Below the pieces are notes generated by a model, which ran no database searches, had not been told where the DNA came from, and saw nothing but the letters and a program-made list of their open reading frames with translations. A stretch of DNA of 57,206 nucleotides, from positions 1 to 57,206 of the forward strand of contig JAUCBJ010006049.1 in NCBI GenBank assembly GCA_032718475.1, written 5' to 3'. A program made the translations under genes and the position numbers. Positions within the stretch are counted from its first letter, which is position 1. Every line of letters starts with the position of its first letter. Shown piece after piece: positions 34,838 to 45,845 of the stretch. Source of the DNA: Nemertoderma westbladi (Eukaryota; Xenacoelomorpha; Nemertodermatida; Nemertodermatidae).

Positions 34838-35688
34838 GTGGTAAACATGGTTCGGAAAAATTATGCGATATTCGCGAAGGTGATTCCCATCCGAGTGCAA
34901 GGCGACCATAAATCGCTAATGACTCTCGCGTTTTTGGACAACGGATCCGATGGAACAATAATTGTTGACAAAGAGTTCATCGAAAAGCTTAGAATACGGT
35001 ATGAACCTTACAAGGTCACCAACCATAGAGAGGTCGAATCCGGTGAGGTAGAGCTACAGATTGGCGGTGTAATGCATCCTAGAATCAGAAAGGACCCAGA
35101 AGGAGATGACGAGGTACTTCAATTTTGAAACCCAGGAGTTCGCGGAGAGGGATGAAGCACTGTCCGAAGAAGATCGATTCTGCATGAAACTCATGGACCA
35201 AGGCGAATTCGTGGATGGACATTGGAGATCTCCGATGCTGTGGAAAGACCCGGACAAAGTAATGGCGGACAATTCAAGCATGGCCTTGAATCGCCTTAAA
35301 GGAATCCTGAAAAGGTTGAGTACCCAACCAGACCTGAAGGACCGATATAATGAGGTAATGGCTGGGTACTTGAAAGACGGATTGGTGGAACTGGTACCAG
35401 ATGACGAGATTAAGGGATCTTCTAGAACATATTACTTACCAACACATTATGTTATAGAAAAGCGTAAAGCTGGGAAGATGAGAGTTGTTAATGATGCCGT
35501 AGCCACCTTCCAAGGTGAATCCCTAAACAGCCAGTTATACACCGGACCAAACATTTACAGCAACCTGGTTGGCGTATTGCTTAGATTTAGGGAGAACAAG
35601 GTGGCCTTTACATGTGATATTAAATCGATGTTTCATCAGGTACGCACACTAGCCAGAGACTCTGACAGCCTGCGGATACTATGGACCA
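34838..35688 (+). pseudogene. BEL/Pao protease and truncated reverse transcriptase
   Basis: The protease active-site loop reads FLDNGSDGTIIV, so the usual D-S/T-G triad is DNG here. A frame change near 35106-35125 leads into the reverse transcriptase, which shows SSRTYYLPTHYVIE, GKMRVVNDA and the first catalytic box FTCDIKSMFHQV. It stops at SLRILW, before the YVDD box, where the non-LTR element is inserted at 35689. The frame runs on into the inserted element, giving a meaningless chimera. Confidence 0.85.
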
Positions 35689-37526
35689 AAATAAACCAAC
35701 AGGTTGATACCATCAATGATGCTGACGACAGCAGGCAATCATCCCAGGCATGGAAATCGATCAATCTGCTTACTGGGCGGAAAAGCCAACCAACCACCAA
35801 GGTTAAGGCTGAATCACCAGCCGATCGCCTCAACGGTTGGAAAGCCCACTTTGAAAAGCTCCTCAATAATGACAGGGTATTGCCAGATAACTTTATAGAA
35901 GTAAAAGTGTCTGAGTCTGTACTCCCAGATATTCCCATTGGCGATATCTCCTTTGCAGAAGTGAAGGCTGCTGCAAAGAGCATTAAGACCAATCGTGCCA
36001 GTGGAGTAGATGTTGTTCCCCCTGAGGTCTTTAAAATACCTGAGTGTTTAAAGCTCATCTATCCCATCATAGTAGACATGTATCGAACAACAAGAGTCCC
36101 ACAAGAAATGAAAACAAATAAGTTGGTGCCAGTTCCCAAGAAGGGCAACCTAACACTCTATGGTTCTTTTCGGGGAATCTCATTGATCTCGACTGCTGCA
36201 AAGCTATTCTATTAAATTCTATTAAATCGCATCAGGGATCCCATTGAGAGACTGCTCCGTGGAAATCAGAATGGGTTCCGTAAAGGTCGTGGGACCATGG
36301 AGCCCATTTTGGCACTTAGAAGGATAATTGAAGAATTATCAAAAAAGAAAGACAGGCATCTGGCTGTTATCTTTGTTGACTTCTTCAAGGGCTTTGATTC
36401 AGTCTCTCGCTCACGTATGTTCAGCATACTTTCATTATATGGGATTCCTGATGAAATTATTGCAGCAATCAGATCAGTATACGATGGTTCGACAACATTT
36501 GTGTCTACTGTTGACGGTGACACAGAACCATTTGAAGTGTTATGGGGCGTCCTCCAAGGAGACACACTTGCACCATTCTTGTTCATTATTGTGGTTGACT
36601 ATGTTCTACGCATGTCCTTAGATCATCATAATGATGATGGGGTGATGATAACTCCACCTACTGGCTCCAGAAGTCGAGGAAATCCTGCCAAGTACCTAAC
36701 TGATCTAGACTTTGCTGATGACTTAGGAGTACTCTCAGAATCATTAGAGGGAGCCCAACGGCTCCTCAGCTCATTAGAACATGCTGCTTCTAGTGTTGGT
36801 CTTTTTATTAACTCCAGAAAGACCAAAATTCTGACAGTTAACTTTGAAAGTCCTCAGCAAGTCTCTGATCGGATGAGCATAAGCTCAAAGGATAGTATGC
36901 TTGAGCATGTGGACGACTTCTGTTACCTGGGATCATGGATCCGGAAGTCAGGTGAGGACCTTCGAATACGTAAGGGAAAGGCATGGGCAGCCTTGAATAG
37001 GCTTTCCAGGATTTGGAAGTCACCGAGAATTAATCGGAAACTTAAGGTCCGATTATTTAGAGCAGCAGTAGTTCCAGTACTCCTCTACGGGAGTCCATGC
37101 TGGGCTCTAACTGCTGAGGACACCAAATCTCTGGATGGCACATTCACAAGAATGCTACGCCGGGTTCATTGTGTCAAGTACAATGCACACATCTCCAACC
37201 AGACACTATATAACATTGGAGGTGTCTCATTGGTTCCCCCAAGCTTGACACTAGAACAAAATCGCCTCCGCTTTGCAGGACATTGCTTTCGCCGTGAGGA
37301 CCAGCCAGTGCATAATCTTGTACTTTGGCAGCCTCATGGAGTGAATAAGCATGGTGGACAGCCCATGACTTTCTTGAGACGCATCTTAAAGGACACTGGC
37401 CTTAAAGATGCGGATGATCTAGCAAATGTCATGGGTGATAGGGAGTTGTGGCGGTGCAATTTTGTTGACAAGCCGGCACAGCATTCCTAAAAATGCTGCT
37501 GCAATGCAGCATGCCGATACTAGTAG
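35689..37526 (+). mobile_element. Nested 5'-truncated non-LTR retrotransposon, 9-bp TSD
   Basis: TATGGACCA occurs at 35680-35688 and at 37527-37535, bracketing this 1.84-kb insertion in the BEL/Pao element. The start lacks the endonuclease and begins in the linker (SRQSSQAWKSINLLTGRKS). The palm follows: NGFRKGRGTMEPILALRR, catalytic VDFFKGFDSV, GVLQGDTLAPFLF, and DLDFADDLGVLS with the second catalytic Asp pair. The C terminus (RLRFAGHCFRREDQP...) is complete to a stop at 37488-37490. One in-frame TAA at 36213-36215 breaks the reading frame. The 3' end is ATACTAGTAG, a short TAG repeat also seen in the related fragment at 22124-22560. Clade not assigned (RTE/CR1-like by general appearance). 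Confidence 0.85.
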
Positions 37527-37535
37527 TATGGACCA

Positions 37536-38104
37536 ACAAGACACTTAATAATATGGATAAATATGATAAATATGACCAAACCGATCTTGAGCCACTGACA
37601 CCCAACCATCTGTTAGGACGACCGAAGACAAATATCCTTCCGGAAGGGATGTTCCCGGAACCCAGTGAAATAAGTCGTCACGCCAACTGGAAGAAATCGC
37701 AAGCATTGGCAGCACACTGGTGGAGGGTATGGTCGCACGAATATCTTTTAACACCCAGAACCCGCCGGAAATGGAATCACATTCACCGAAACATCGCGGT
37801 TGGAGATTTGGTGCTTGTCAAAGATGAACTGAAAGACCATGTTCATTGGCCTGTGGCGTGTGTTACCAAGATTTTCCCCAGAAAAGACGGTCTCACCCGC
37901 ACCGTGACGATCCAATCATCAAAGGGCCACTACGATCGCCCGATCCAAACTTTATGTTTATTGGAAGCAGTTTGTGATGACTTTGTAGAGTGCCCTGTCA
38001 AGGGCCACTATGACCGCCCGATCCAAACTTTATGCTTATTGGAAGCAGTCTGTGATGACGTTGTAGAGTACCCTGTAAAGAAACCCTACGATCGCCCAAT
38101 CTAG
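37536..38104 (+). pseudogene. BEL/Pao C-terminal DUF5641-type domain
   Basis: The open frame reads LTPNHLLGRPKTNILPEG, then a W-rich segment (AHWWRVWSHEYL), RKWNHIHRNIAVGDLVLV, WPVACVTKIFPRKDGLTRTV and RPIQTLCLLE. This is the domain that closes BEL/Pao polyproteins after the integrase. The terminal GHYDRPIQTLCLLEAVCDD segment is duplicated twice more in tandem (37924-38100), an oddity of this copy. Upstream integrase sequence is missing. Confidence 0.85.
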
Positions 38105-38890
38105 ACTTTGTGTCCTCTCAAGGATGACCATAAAATAAAGTAATGGAGTCAATCAAATAAACTGAGTATTAACGTACTATAATGTTGATAAAATAATGGT
38201 GATTTAATGACAACGATTATGGACTTTCTTTGACACCTGCTACCATGCACCTGATTTGGAATTCATTTTCCTCGTGTGATGTATGTAAAGTCCAGCATCA
38301 CCCGCAGAATGCGTCCGCGCAGACTGCAGGGGGGTTTATATTGACGATGTCCAGTTGGATTTAATGGAAATTTGTTGAATAGATATGTTAACCTCAAAAA
38401 GATTTATTATGGATTGCATTGTAATCATTGGGAGCGGTGTAACGAGCCCGCTGCTCTCGTCGAGTTTGTCTGCTGCCAGGTGCATTAGGTTGCTTGCAGT
38501 AGGAGTTATGTTGTATACGGTGGCTCATATCGGCCACAACAAAACAAACTTTTCTAACATTGAATTCTACACCCCCCTATGGTCAAAAAATGTGTTATGA
38601 ATTTGACGTGAAGTTGACGGCGATTTCAAAACATTTTACTTTTGACGTAAAAATGTGACGTGAAATTCTTCACGTCACATTTTAGCGACATACTTTAGTG
38701 TTACTTTTCAGGTGTTTGCCAACACTCAAAAATTAGCTTATAGCTCATCTTTATAATAGCGAATTAATCGTATCTTTATGCTTAACTCATATTAAGTTAA
38801 TATCCCTTTTATGTTTTAAAATACTCCAGAACTAATAAAAATATATAATTTATAATATAATATATATAATATTAATACTTTATATAAATA
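38105..38890. other. Non-coding stretch after the BEL/Pao element
   Basis: Probably contains the 3' untranslated part and perhaps a worn 3' LTR, but I could not match it to a 5' partner. No gene recognised. Confidence 0.4.
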
Positions 38891-39681
38891 CACCATGTCC
38901 CGTAATATAGTGTCATTTTCTGATGAAACGGACCCCCCCCCACATTTTTCTACAAATCTTTATCATATTGCTTGAAATTTGAAATACAACTAGTTCAACT
39001 CACCGTGGTTGTTACCATGAAGCCGGAATTTTCGATTTCGCCTTTAAATTTTTTTTATAAGCGTTTTAAAAAAGTGTCTTTTGCGAAATCGCACCTTCCG
39101 TATCGTGGCCATTCTTCACCTTAGTCGTAATTTTTTTCATATCATTAAACAGCTTGCTTTGCGAGGATTCCAAATATGTAACAATATCTGAATTTCGTTG
39201 AAAAACTGTTGAGATATTGGCGTTCAAAGATTGCAAGAATTATTGTTCGCTGCAGGCCATTTATTCTATTTAATAATTACACAAAATTCTAGAACGTGTT
39301 TTTTATTTTATGAGTTGGTTGGCAACAGCGGTAATCCTATCCAATGTCTCTATTGCGTAGCTATTCATATTTAAACAACATGTTCCATAACATCGTGTAT
39401 TTATTAAATAGAATAAATGGCCTTCAGTGAAGGATAATTCTTGCAATCTTCGAACGCCTATTTCTCAGCTGTTTCTCAACGTTTCTGTTACATATTTGGA
39501 ATCCATGCAACGCAAGCAAATATTAATTTTTACTTATTATTACGGCTAATGTGAAGAATGGCCACGATACGGAGGGTGCGATTTCGTAAAAGACAAATGA
39601 TAAAGAGATTTGTAGAAAAATCTGGGGGGGGGGGGGGGGTCCGTGTCATCAGAAAATTACACTATATTACGGGACATGGTG
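38891..39681. repeat. Long imperfect inverted repeat (hairpin-forming element)
   Basis: The outer ends are CACCATGTCCCGTAATATAGTG and its reverse complement (ending at 39681). Pairing continues inward through GAATGGCCACGATACGGA (39547) and its counterpart at 39096-39115, then to the matching AGGCCATTTATTCTATTTAA segments around 39265 and 39410. The loop is about 100 bp. The left arm has roughly 100 bp of extra sequence. A C run (38933-38941) pairs with a 16-bp G run (39624-39639). This looks like a foldback MITE; transcription through it would give a long double-stranded RNA. Confidence 0.8.
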
Positions 39682-40469
39682 TCTATAATATTATAATAAA
39701 ATATTACTAAATATACCGGTAAATGCAAATGTAGGCCTACAATAGAGGAGGTCCTACCATTAGTTTAAACTATTGTGACCTATTACATTATAAACCCTGT
39801 TCTACATATTTACTACTGTACTATCTTGATTTCAACACGTAAAATTATACACTTATTCAAACTAATTAATGTTTACCTCTTTGAAATTCGAAAAACATAA
39901 AATGTAATGTTTCATCTTTATTATTAATTAGTTGATGTTATTTTTATCATATTTAACAATTAATTGTTGCTTTAAATGATACTCATCAATTTGTTGTTAT
40001 CAAGACTACAGATTCTAATCAAATTGCTTCATGACATAAAGCTAGAACTAGCCTGTTGCGGGGAGATTTTTGTAGACCTACGTAGGAGGACCCTTAGGCT
40101 GGTTTATTTTATCTTAAGAGTGCAAATGCAGCCAGCGGAAAGGAAAGGCCAGAGAATTTGGAAGGCATACTGTAGGCCTACAATAGGTTTCATTTTTACG
40201 TAGAAGAGACATGGTGTCGTGCTGAGAGAAAGCCTGTGGCGTTTCTTGATTCCTGATGGCACTCTTAAATATTAAATAAAAGCAAAATAAATTACCGATG
40301 AAAGTTGAAATTTACGAGCCTACTCAGTAATTAACTAACAAAAATGTAAGTTTTCAGAACGAAATACATGCTCTATTGATTTTGTGTTCTCTTCACGAAA
40401 TTGTTATAGGCCGATCCAAATTCAATGTAGGAATATGGTATCAGTATTCAGAATGTCTTTATGACCAGT
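39682..40469. other. Non-coding stretch, no gene recognised
   Basis: AT-rich DNA with AGGCCTA words. A 75-codon frame at 39976-40203 shows no recognisable motif. Confidence 0.5.
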
Positions 40470-42290
40470 AGTGAAATGGATTATATTGAAAAATATCGAG
40501 AATAAAAATAATGCGAGTAATAATATCGAGAGTAAAAATATCGAGAGTAAAAATTACGAGTGTTGAAAAATATCGAGAGTAAAAATATCGAGAGTAAAAA
40601 TATCGAGAGTAAAAATATCGAGAGTAAAAATATCGAGTGTTGAAAAATATCGAGAGTAAAAATATCGAGAGTAAAAATATCGAGAGTAAAAATATCGAGT
40701 GTTGAAAAATATCGAGAGTAAAAATATCGAGAGTAAAAATATCGAGAGTAAAAATATCGATAGTAAAAATATCGAGAGTAAAAATATCGAAAGTAAAAAT
40801 ATCGAGAGTAAAAATATCGATAGTAAAAATATCGAGAGTAAAAATATCGAGAGTAAAAATATCGAGAGTAAAAATATCGAGAGTAAAAATATCGAGTGTT
40901 GAAAAATATCGAGAGTAAAAATATCTAGTGTTGAAAAATATCGAGAGTAAAAATATCGATAGTAAAAATATCGAGTGTTGAAAAACATCGAGAGTAAAAT
41001 TATCGAGTGTTGAAAAATATCGAGTGTTGAAAAATATCGAGAGTAAAAATATCGAGAATAAAAATATCGAGTGTTGAAAAATATCGAGAGTAAAAATATC
41101 GATAGTAAAAATATCAAGTGTTGAAAAACATCGAGAGTAAAATTATCGAGTGTTGAAAAATAAAATATTTATCAAAATTGGTAGCTTACACGTGTTGTAT
41201 AACATTTATAAAAAGAAGTAGATATTACTAGCTAGTATAAAATACTAAAAATCTGATCTAGAACTAAAAAATGTGTTCTAGAACGAAAATATTTATCAAC
41301 ATTGATAGCTACTGTAGCTCTTCTATAATATAATATATTAAAAAAAAAGCAAAAACTAGCTAGTGTAATAAATCTGGTAAATGGGTACCTAAATTTGCAC
41401 TTGCACTGTTGTAACCCATGCACTGCAATATTGTCCCATAATTCTAAATGAAATGCTCACGCAAAATGCAATATTTTTACTGTCAATACTTTTCAACACT
41501 CGATATATTTACTCTCGATATTTTCAACTCTCGATATTTTTCAACACTCGATATTTTTCAACACTCGATATTTTTACTCTCGATATTTTCAACATTCGAT
41601 ATTTTTATTCGCAATATTTTTCAACAAACGATATTTTTCAACACACGATATTTTTCAACACTCTATATTTGTCAACACTCGATATTTTTACTCTCGATAT
41701 TTTCATTCTCGATATTTTTCAACACTCGATATTTTTACTCTCGATATTTTTCAAAACTCGATATTTTTCAACACTCGATATTTTTACTCTCGATATTTTT
41801 CAAAACTCGATATTTTTCAACACTCGATATTTTTCAACACTCGATATTTTTACTCTCGATATTTTCAACATTCGATATTTTTAATCGCAATATTTTTCAA
41901 CAAACGATATTTTTCAACACACGATATTTTTCAACACTCTATATTTGTCAACACTCGATATTTTTACTCTCGATATTTTCATTCTCGATATTTTTCAACA
42001 CTCGATATTTTTACTCTCGATATTTTTCAAAACTCGATATTTTTCAACACTCGATATTTTTACTTTCGATATTTTCAACATTCGATATTTTTAATCGCAA
42101 TATTTTTCAACAAACGATATTTTTCAACACACGATATTTTTCAACACTCTATATTTGTCAACACTCGATATTTTTACTCTCGATATTTTTACTCTCGATA
42201 TTTTTACTCTCGTTATTTTCGATATTTTTCTTCTCGCGTTATTTTTACTCTCGATATTTTTTAATCACGTTAATTTTCAACACTCGTTAT
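40470..42290. repeat. Head-to-head minisatellite arrays (ATATCGAGAGTAAAA / ATATCGAGTGTTGAAAA)
   Basis: From about 40490 to 41160 the units ATATCGAGAGTAAAA (15 bp) and ATATCGAGTGTTGAAAA (17 bp) alternate irregularly, about 40 units. From about 41470 to 42290 the same units run in the opposite orientation (TTTTACTCTCGATAT, TTTTCAACACTCGATAT). A 300-bp unique spacer with TCTAGAAC words separates them. In the right array a block of about 200 bp is itself repeated (41575-41770, 41845-42040, 42050-42200). The layout equals a large foldback element with minisatellite arms. Long open frames here are translations of the repeat. Confidence 0.9.
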
Positions 42291-42299
42291 TTTTCTATA

Positions 42300-43588
42300 C
42301 ATCTCATACCGATGCTCTACGGGGCGCGTTGTTAAAATGAGACAGGCAGTTGTTCTTCTAACTAGGTAAGAAAAATAGAACTAACTTTTTTGCCTTTTTC
42401 TCATGTAAATAATGTTAGTACTACTTAGTAAGAAATCGAAGCGAGACGATATTATAGTTTTATATTTAGTTTTTACGTAAGAAATCACAATAATTATTAT
42501 AGGAAATTAGGGTAGTAAGAAATCAGTGGACATTTTAAAGTCATATTAGGAATTAAGGTACATTTATATTTACGTGGGCGCAGCGGTAACATTCATAGTT
42601 GTGATACCATTTTTGGTGCACTGGCAGATTGATAATAAAACGTATAGCTGTGTTAAATCCTGTTTATAACTTTACTGTGACGTAACATGGGTTTGTGTGT
42701 AAGTCAACCAGTGCTACCTATTGCCTTAACAGTATAACCTAACCAGTTACCCTTCATTAGATCACGTTAAACCAGTTCTTATTAATGAATCACTCCCCAT
42801 TTGACATTAATTTCGCGTAGATTGTTCGTTAATTGTTATTATTTAAACAAAACCCATACATTTGATTTGTATTGTATATTATTGATCACACTTTTACGCG
42901 AAATTAAGATTACTTTTGTATACATGTTGGAACCAGTTGGATCTTGTTTTACTTCTTTAATTCTTTTTTAAAATTTTGTGATTTGTAAGTTTCTTGTGTT
43001 TTACCTTTAAAATTAACGGTTTTATTGCCTTTTAACTGTGAATTTGACTGATTTATTGATTATTATTATTATGTAATCTGTCGACTAACGTCAATACGTT
43101 ATTATTCTACTGCACCAGAAGTATACCAGAACCAGCTTACCGGTAGCATCCATAGCAGTGGCGGTCCGTGGTCAAAATTTTTGGTTGGGCCTCACCGAAA
43201 ACTTTATGAATATAGTGGACTCAGTAATACTGTAATAAATAAATACACATAAGATTGGTGTTAAGGAGGGAGGGGGGGGGGGGGGGGGGGGGGGGGGTTA
43301 TTGTCGAAGAAAGAAAAATGGTTTTATCTAATTAGAACATTAAGTTATAGTTCATATCCGTACCTGTGGTATTTTCATATTGCAAAAATAAGAATAAATA
43401 TGAAGTATATGAAGTATGTATGATATATGAAGTAACCTATGTTATTGAGATATTGTTTATTGTTTTGGTTAGAAAACACCGCCACTGTAACCTGCTCCTT
43501 TTGCCACAGACGCATACCGGTATTATAATTATCATAATCATGAATCATTATTATCTAAATTGAAATTCAGAACACTTGTTCAGAATCA
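42300..43588. other. Non-coding stretch with 26-bp G run
   Basis: No gene recognised. A G run lies at 43272-43297. CAGTGGCGGTCCGTGG at about 43159 looks like an isolated hAT-type terminus without a partner. The dispersed repeat shared with 22012-22115 lies at 43350-43460, followed by a diverged copy of the 68-bp repeat (43449-43502). Confidence 0.5.
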
Positions 43589-43875
43589 GAGGCCCATGTG
43601 AAGAATACCAGACTTTATCAGCTGTTATATTTCACTTTGCAGTTTATCCCCATGTGAAGAATACCAGGTTTTCACCAAAAACACAGGTTACAGAAGGGCT
43701 TAATCTAACCAAAACAATAAACGTTAGTATATGAACAGGTTATAAGACAGAAATGAGCGCTATAAAACACTTAATAAAGATAAATTCAAAAATACACATT
43801 CTTCCTAGGCCTATATATAATTCCAATAAAATGTCGACCGAAAAATAAAAACCTGGTATTCTTCATATGGGCGGG
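43589..43875. mobile_element. Small MITE with GCCCATGTGAAGAATACCAGG termini
   Basis: The left end GCCCATGTGAAGAATACCAG is repeated just inside, and the right end is the inverted CTGGTATTCTTCATATGGGC. About 290 bp long; it contains one inverted copy of the dispersed AGGTTACAGA repeat. Exact ends and TSD unresolved. Confidence 0.55.
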
Positions 43876-44007
43876 ATCAGAACGAAGTTAGGCTAATTAA
43901 TTTTATTATCTTCGTCTCTGCAAATTCTAAATAATTTAATTCTGTTTTTTTTGCATTTCTGAAAACTCTAAATAATTGTATTATTATTATTTCATTAAAA
44001 AAAATAA

Positions 44008-45845
44008 TGTTCGCGCTTTCAGACCTTTAGCAGTTTAACCTGCCAAATTTGGATGTCTTCTAGATAATAAATCGACTTTAGCCTATGACGAGTATTGGAT
44101 ACACTACATTAGCCGAAGCCAGTCTATGCGCGACCATTCACCCGCTGGATATACCCGGGAGACTGGATTCGGAAGCCTAACCTTATTGCGGTGTAGGTCT
44201 ACTGTATTATTCGACTGATCTTAATATATATAATCTCTGACAATATTATTCACTTTCGGGAAATATTAACAGTTCCTTTAGGACGTGGCGCTTTAAATAT
44301 ATAAACAGAGTTATGACTTAAACTAGACACAACGGGATGGCTATAGATTCACGTATAAAGCGCATTCTTTAGGAGATGCTTTGTTATCAGTCACAATCAT
44401 GCACACTACCGCACAATGCTGCACACTAATCTGCCGACCTTCACTAATTTTAGTCACATATAAGGAGAACAACAGACAATACGTGTAGGGCCTATAAAAT
44501 AGCATTAGATTCACTTCAAACCACTTAATGTAAGTCGCAATCGTTATATGTATCCGGTCTCTCTAACCTTTAGTATATCAAGAAGATTGGGGTGTCTGAT
44601 TGTTTATCAGTATTCCAAATATAATATTTCATCAACAAATATAATGAATAACCGACAGCAAAAGCATTAATGTTAAGGTATGAATGATTATGAGTGACTG
44701 AGTGAGATATGATCAGTTATGATTAGTTGAGTGAGATAACGGATATACGCTCTATAATTAAGCCTACTAATGTTGATGCTAAAGACTGAAACACGGAGGT
44801 TCCACGCCGGTGTTGTAGGCTGTGGAAAAATCACATACTGACTCACTTCCCTAGTTTCTATCTACCATCTCTAACACAGAGGCAAAAAACGCTCTGATTG
44901 GTCGACCGAACAAAGAGAGAACAAAGAACAAAGAGATGTTCTACGTGGCAATATCAGCTGTTAGCCGTCGTCATGGTAGCGACACTGTTTCAAGAGGATC
45001 CGGCGTATTGCGTCATAGAATTGCTAATCATGTCCGCTAAAGTACACATACAGAAGAAATGGCTTTTATGTCCTCTAAAACAACAATACAGTAAGGACAC
45101 GGCCTTTTATGCCTGTTAAACCAACTACAGAGTACTTTACGGGGAAAATAACCGGCTAATTACGCAAAAGCCTTTACACCGCTCCCAGAAAATGGGATTT
45201 AAGTCTATAAAATATAACAAATCACAGTTTCTAAAATATAAAAATACTCTAAACAGTTAGTCTTTCTTACGTGGACGGCGTTTACGCAGTTTTTTTGAGG
45301 CTAGCAAGAGTCCTTTTCTCTTTGGGGCGAGCCACTTTACTAGGAGGGCTGTAACTCCTGGGTGAAGGGTGCAATACAATTGCATCAGAAGGTTTAGGAT
45401 TACGATCGGTGTATCCGCCGGTTGAGGTACCTGGTTGATCGATATCAACTTCAGTGGAGCGAGGTCTAACGGCCTTTAGGGCGCGTCTTAGGACAGCAGC
45501 TCCTACGGGTCCTTGACGGGTCGTCTGGACAACGGCGGTAGGCGGACCGTGAGTGGTGAGAAACTTCCTTGGTTTAATGGTTCTTTCCAGCTCGCGTTCT
45601 CGGGCTCGATATTCGTAGGGCCGTCGAGATACTTCCTGTAACTCAGGGTGCGAGTTGATAAATAAATCGCCATACTCAGGGTCTTGACGGATGTAATTGA
45701 TCAAATGGTATGAAGTAATATCGTTAGGATTGACGTTCCTAAGGTATTTTCGAACAAATTTGGTGGAAATACACTCACCAACACGCTTCATTAGTTCGTA
45801 ACTCGGTGTGCGTGTTTTTTGTTCCACAGACGCGAATAAATAAGG
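44008..45845 (-). repeat. 5'-truncated duplicate of the zinc-knuckle gene region (copy 1)
   Basis: This 1.84-kb segment is homologous to 47229-49613. Homology starts sharply at TGTTCGCGCTTT (44008 / about 47229) and stops sharply at AAATAAGGA (45837-45845 / 49605-49613), in the middle of the coding frame. It includes the 3' part of the gene and 1.25 kb of 3' flank. Compared with copy 2 it lacks the 0.5-kb MITE at 47780-48290. Confidence 0.8.
45250..45845 (-). pseudogene. Zinc-knuckle protein homologue, 5' truncated and frameshifted
   Basis: About 178 residues align with the C-terminal part of the frame at 49028-50476, with 29 differences by my count (about 84% identity). Many differences are conservative (K/R, F/Y, I/V, M/L). 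The N-terminal half, including the zinc knuckle, is missing because homology stops at 45845. Near the C terminus the run of A residues in GCCTCAAAAAAACTGCG is one base longer than in the other copy. This shifts the frame and replaces the basic LRKRRPRKKD tail with TA and a stop; the tail can still be read in the next frame. It is therefore probably a dead copy. Confidence 0.75.

Larger units (their letters stand above)
32576..38104 (+). mobile_element. Decayed BEL/Pao LTR retrotransposon
   Basis: In order along the plus strand are a Gag with coiled coil, a DUF1759-like domain, zinc knuckles, an aspartic protease, the start of a reverse transcriptase, and the C-terminal DUF5641-type domain. 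This order is diagnostic of BEL/Pao. The second half of the reverse transcriptase, RNase H and the integrase core are missing. The gap coincides with a nested non-LTR element (35689-37526). Several stops and frameshifts break the coding sequence. I could not identify LTRs. Confidence 0.88.

Noticed and set aside
40554-42335. Long open frames with FLLSIFLLSIF and NTRYFYSRYF peptides
   Set aside because: They are translations of the 15/17-bp minisatellite units, open only because the repeat contains no stop in that frame.
43159-43175. hAT-type terminus CAGTGGCGGTCCGTGG
   Set aside because: No inverted partner or TSD found in the window, so no element is called.
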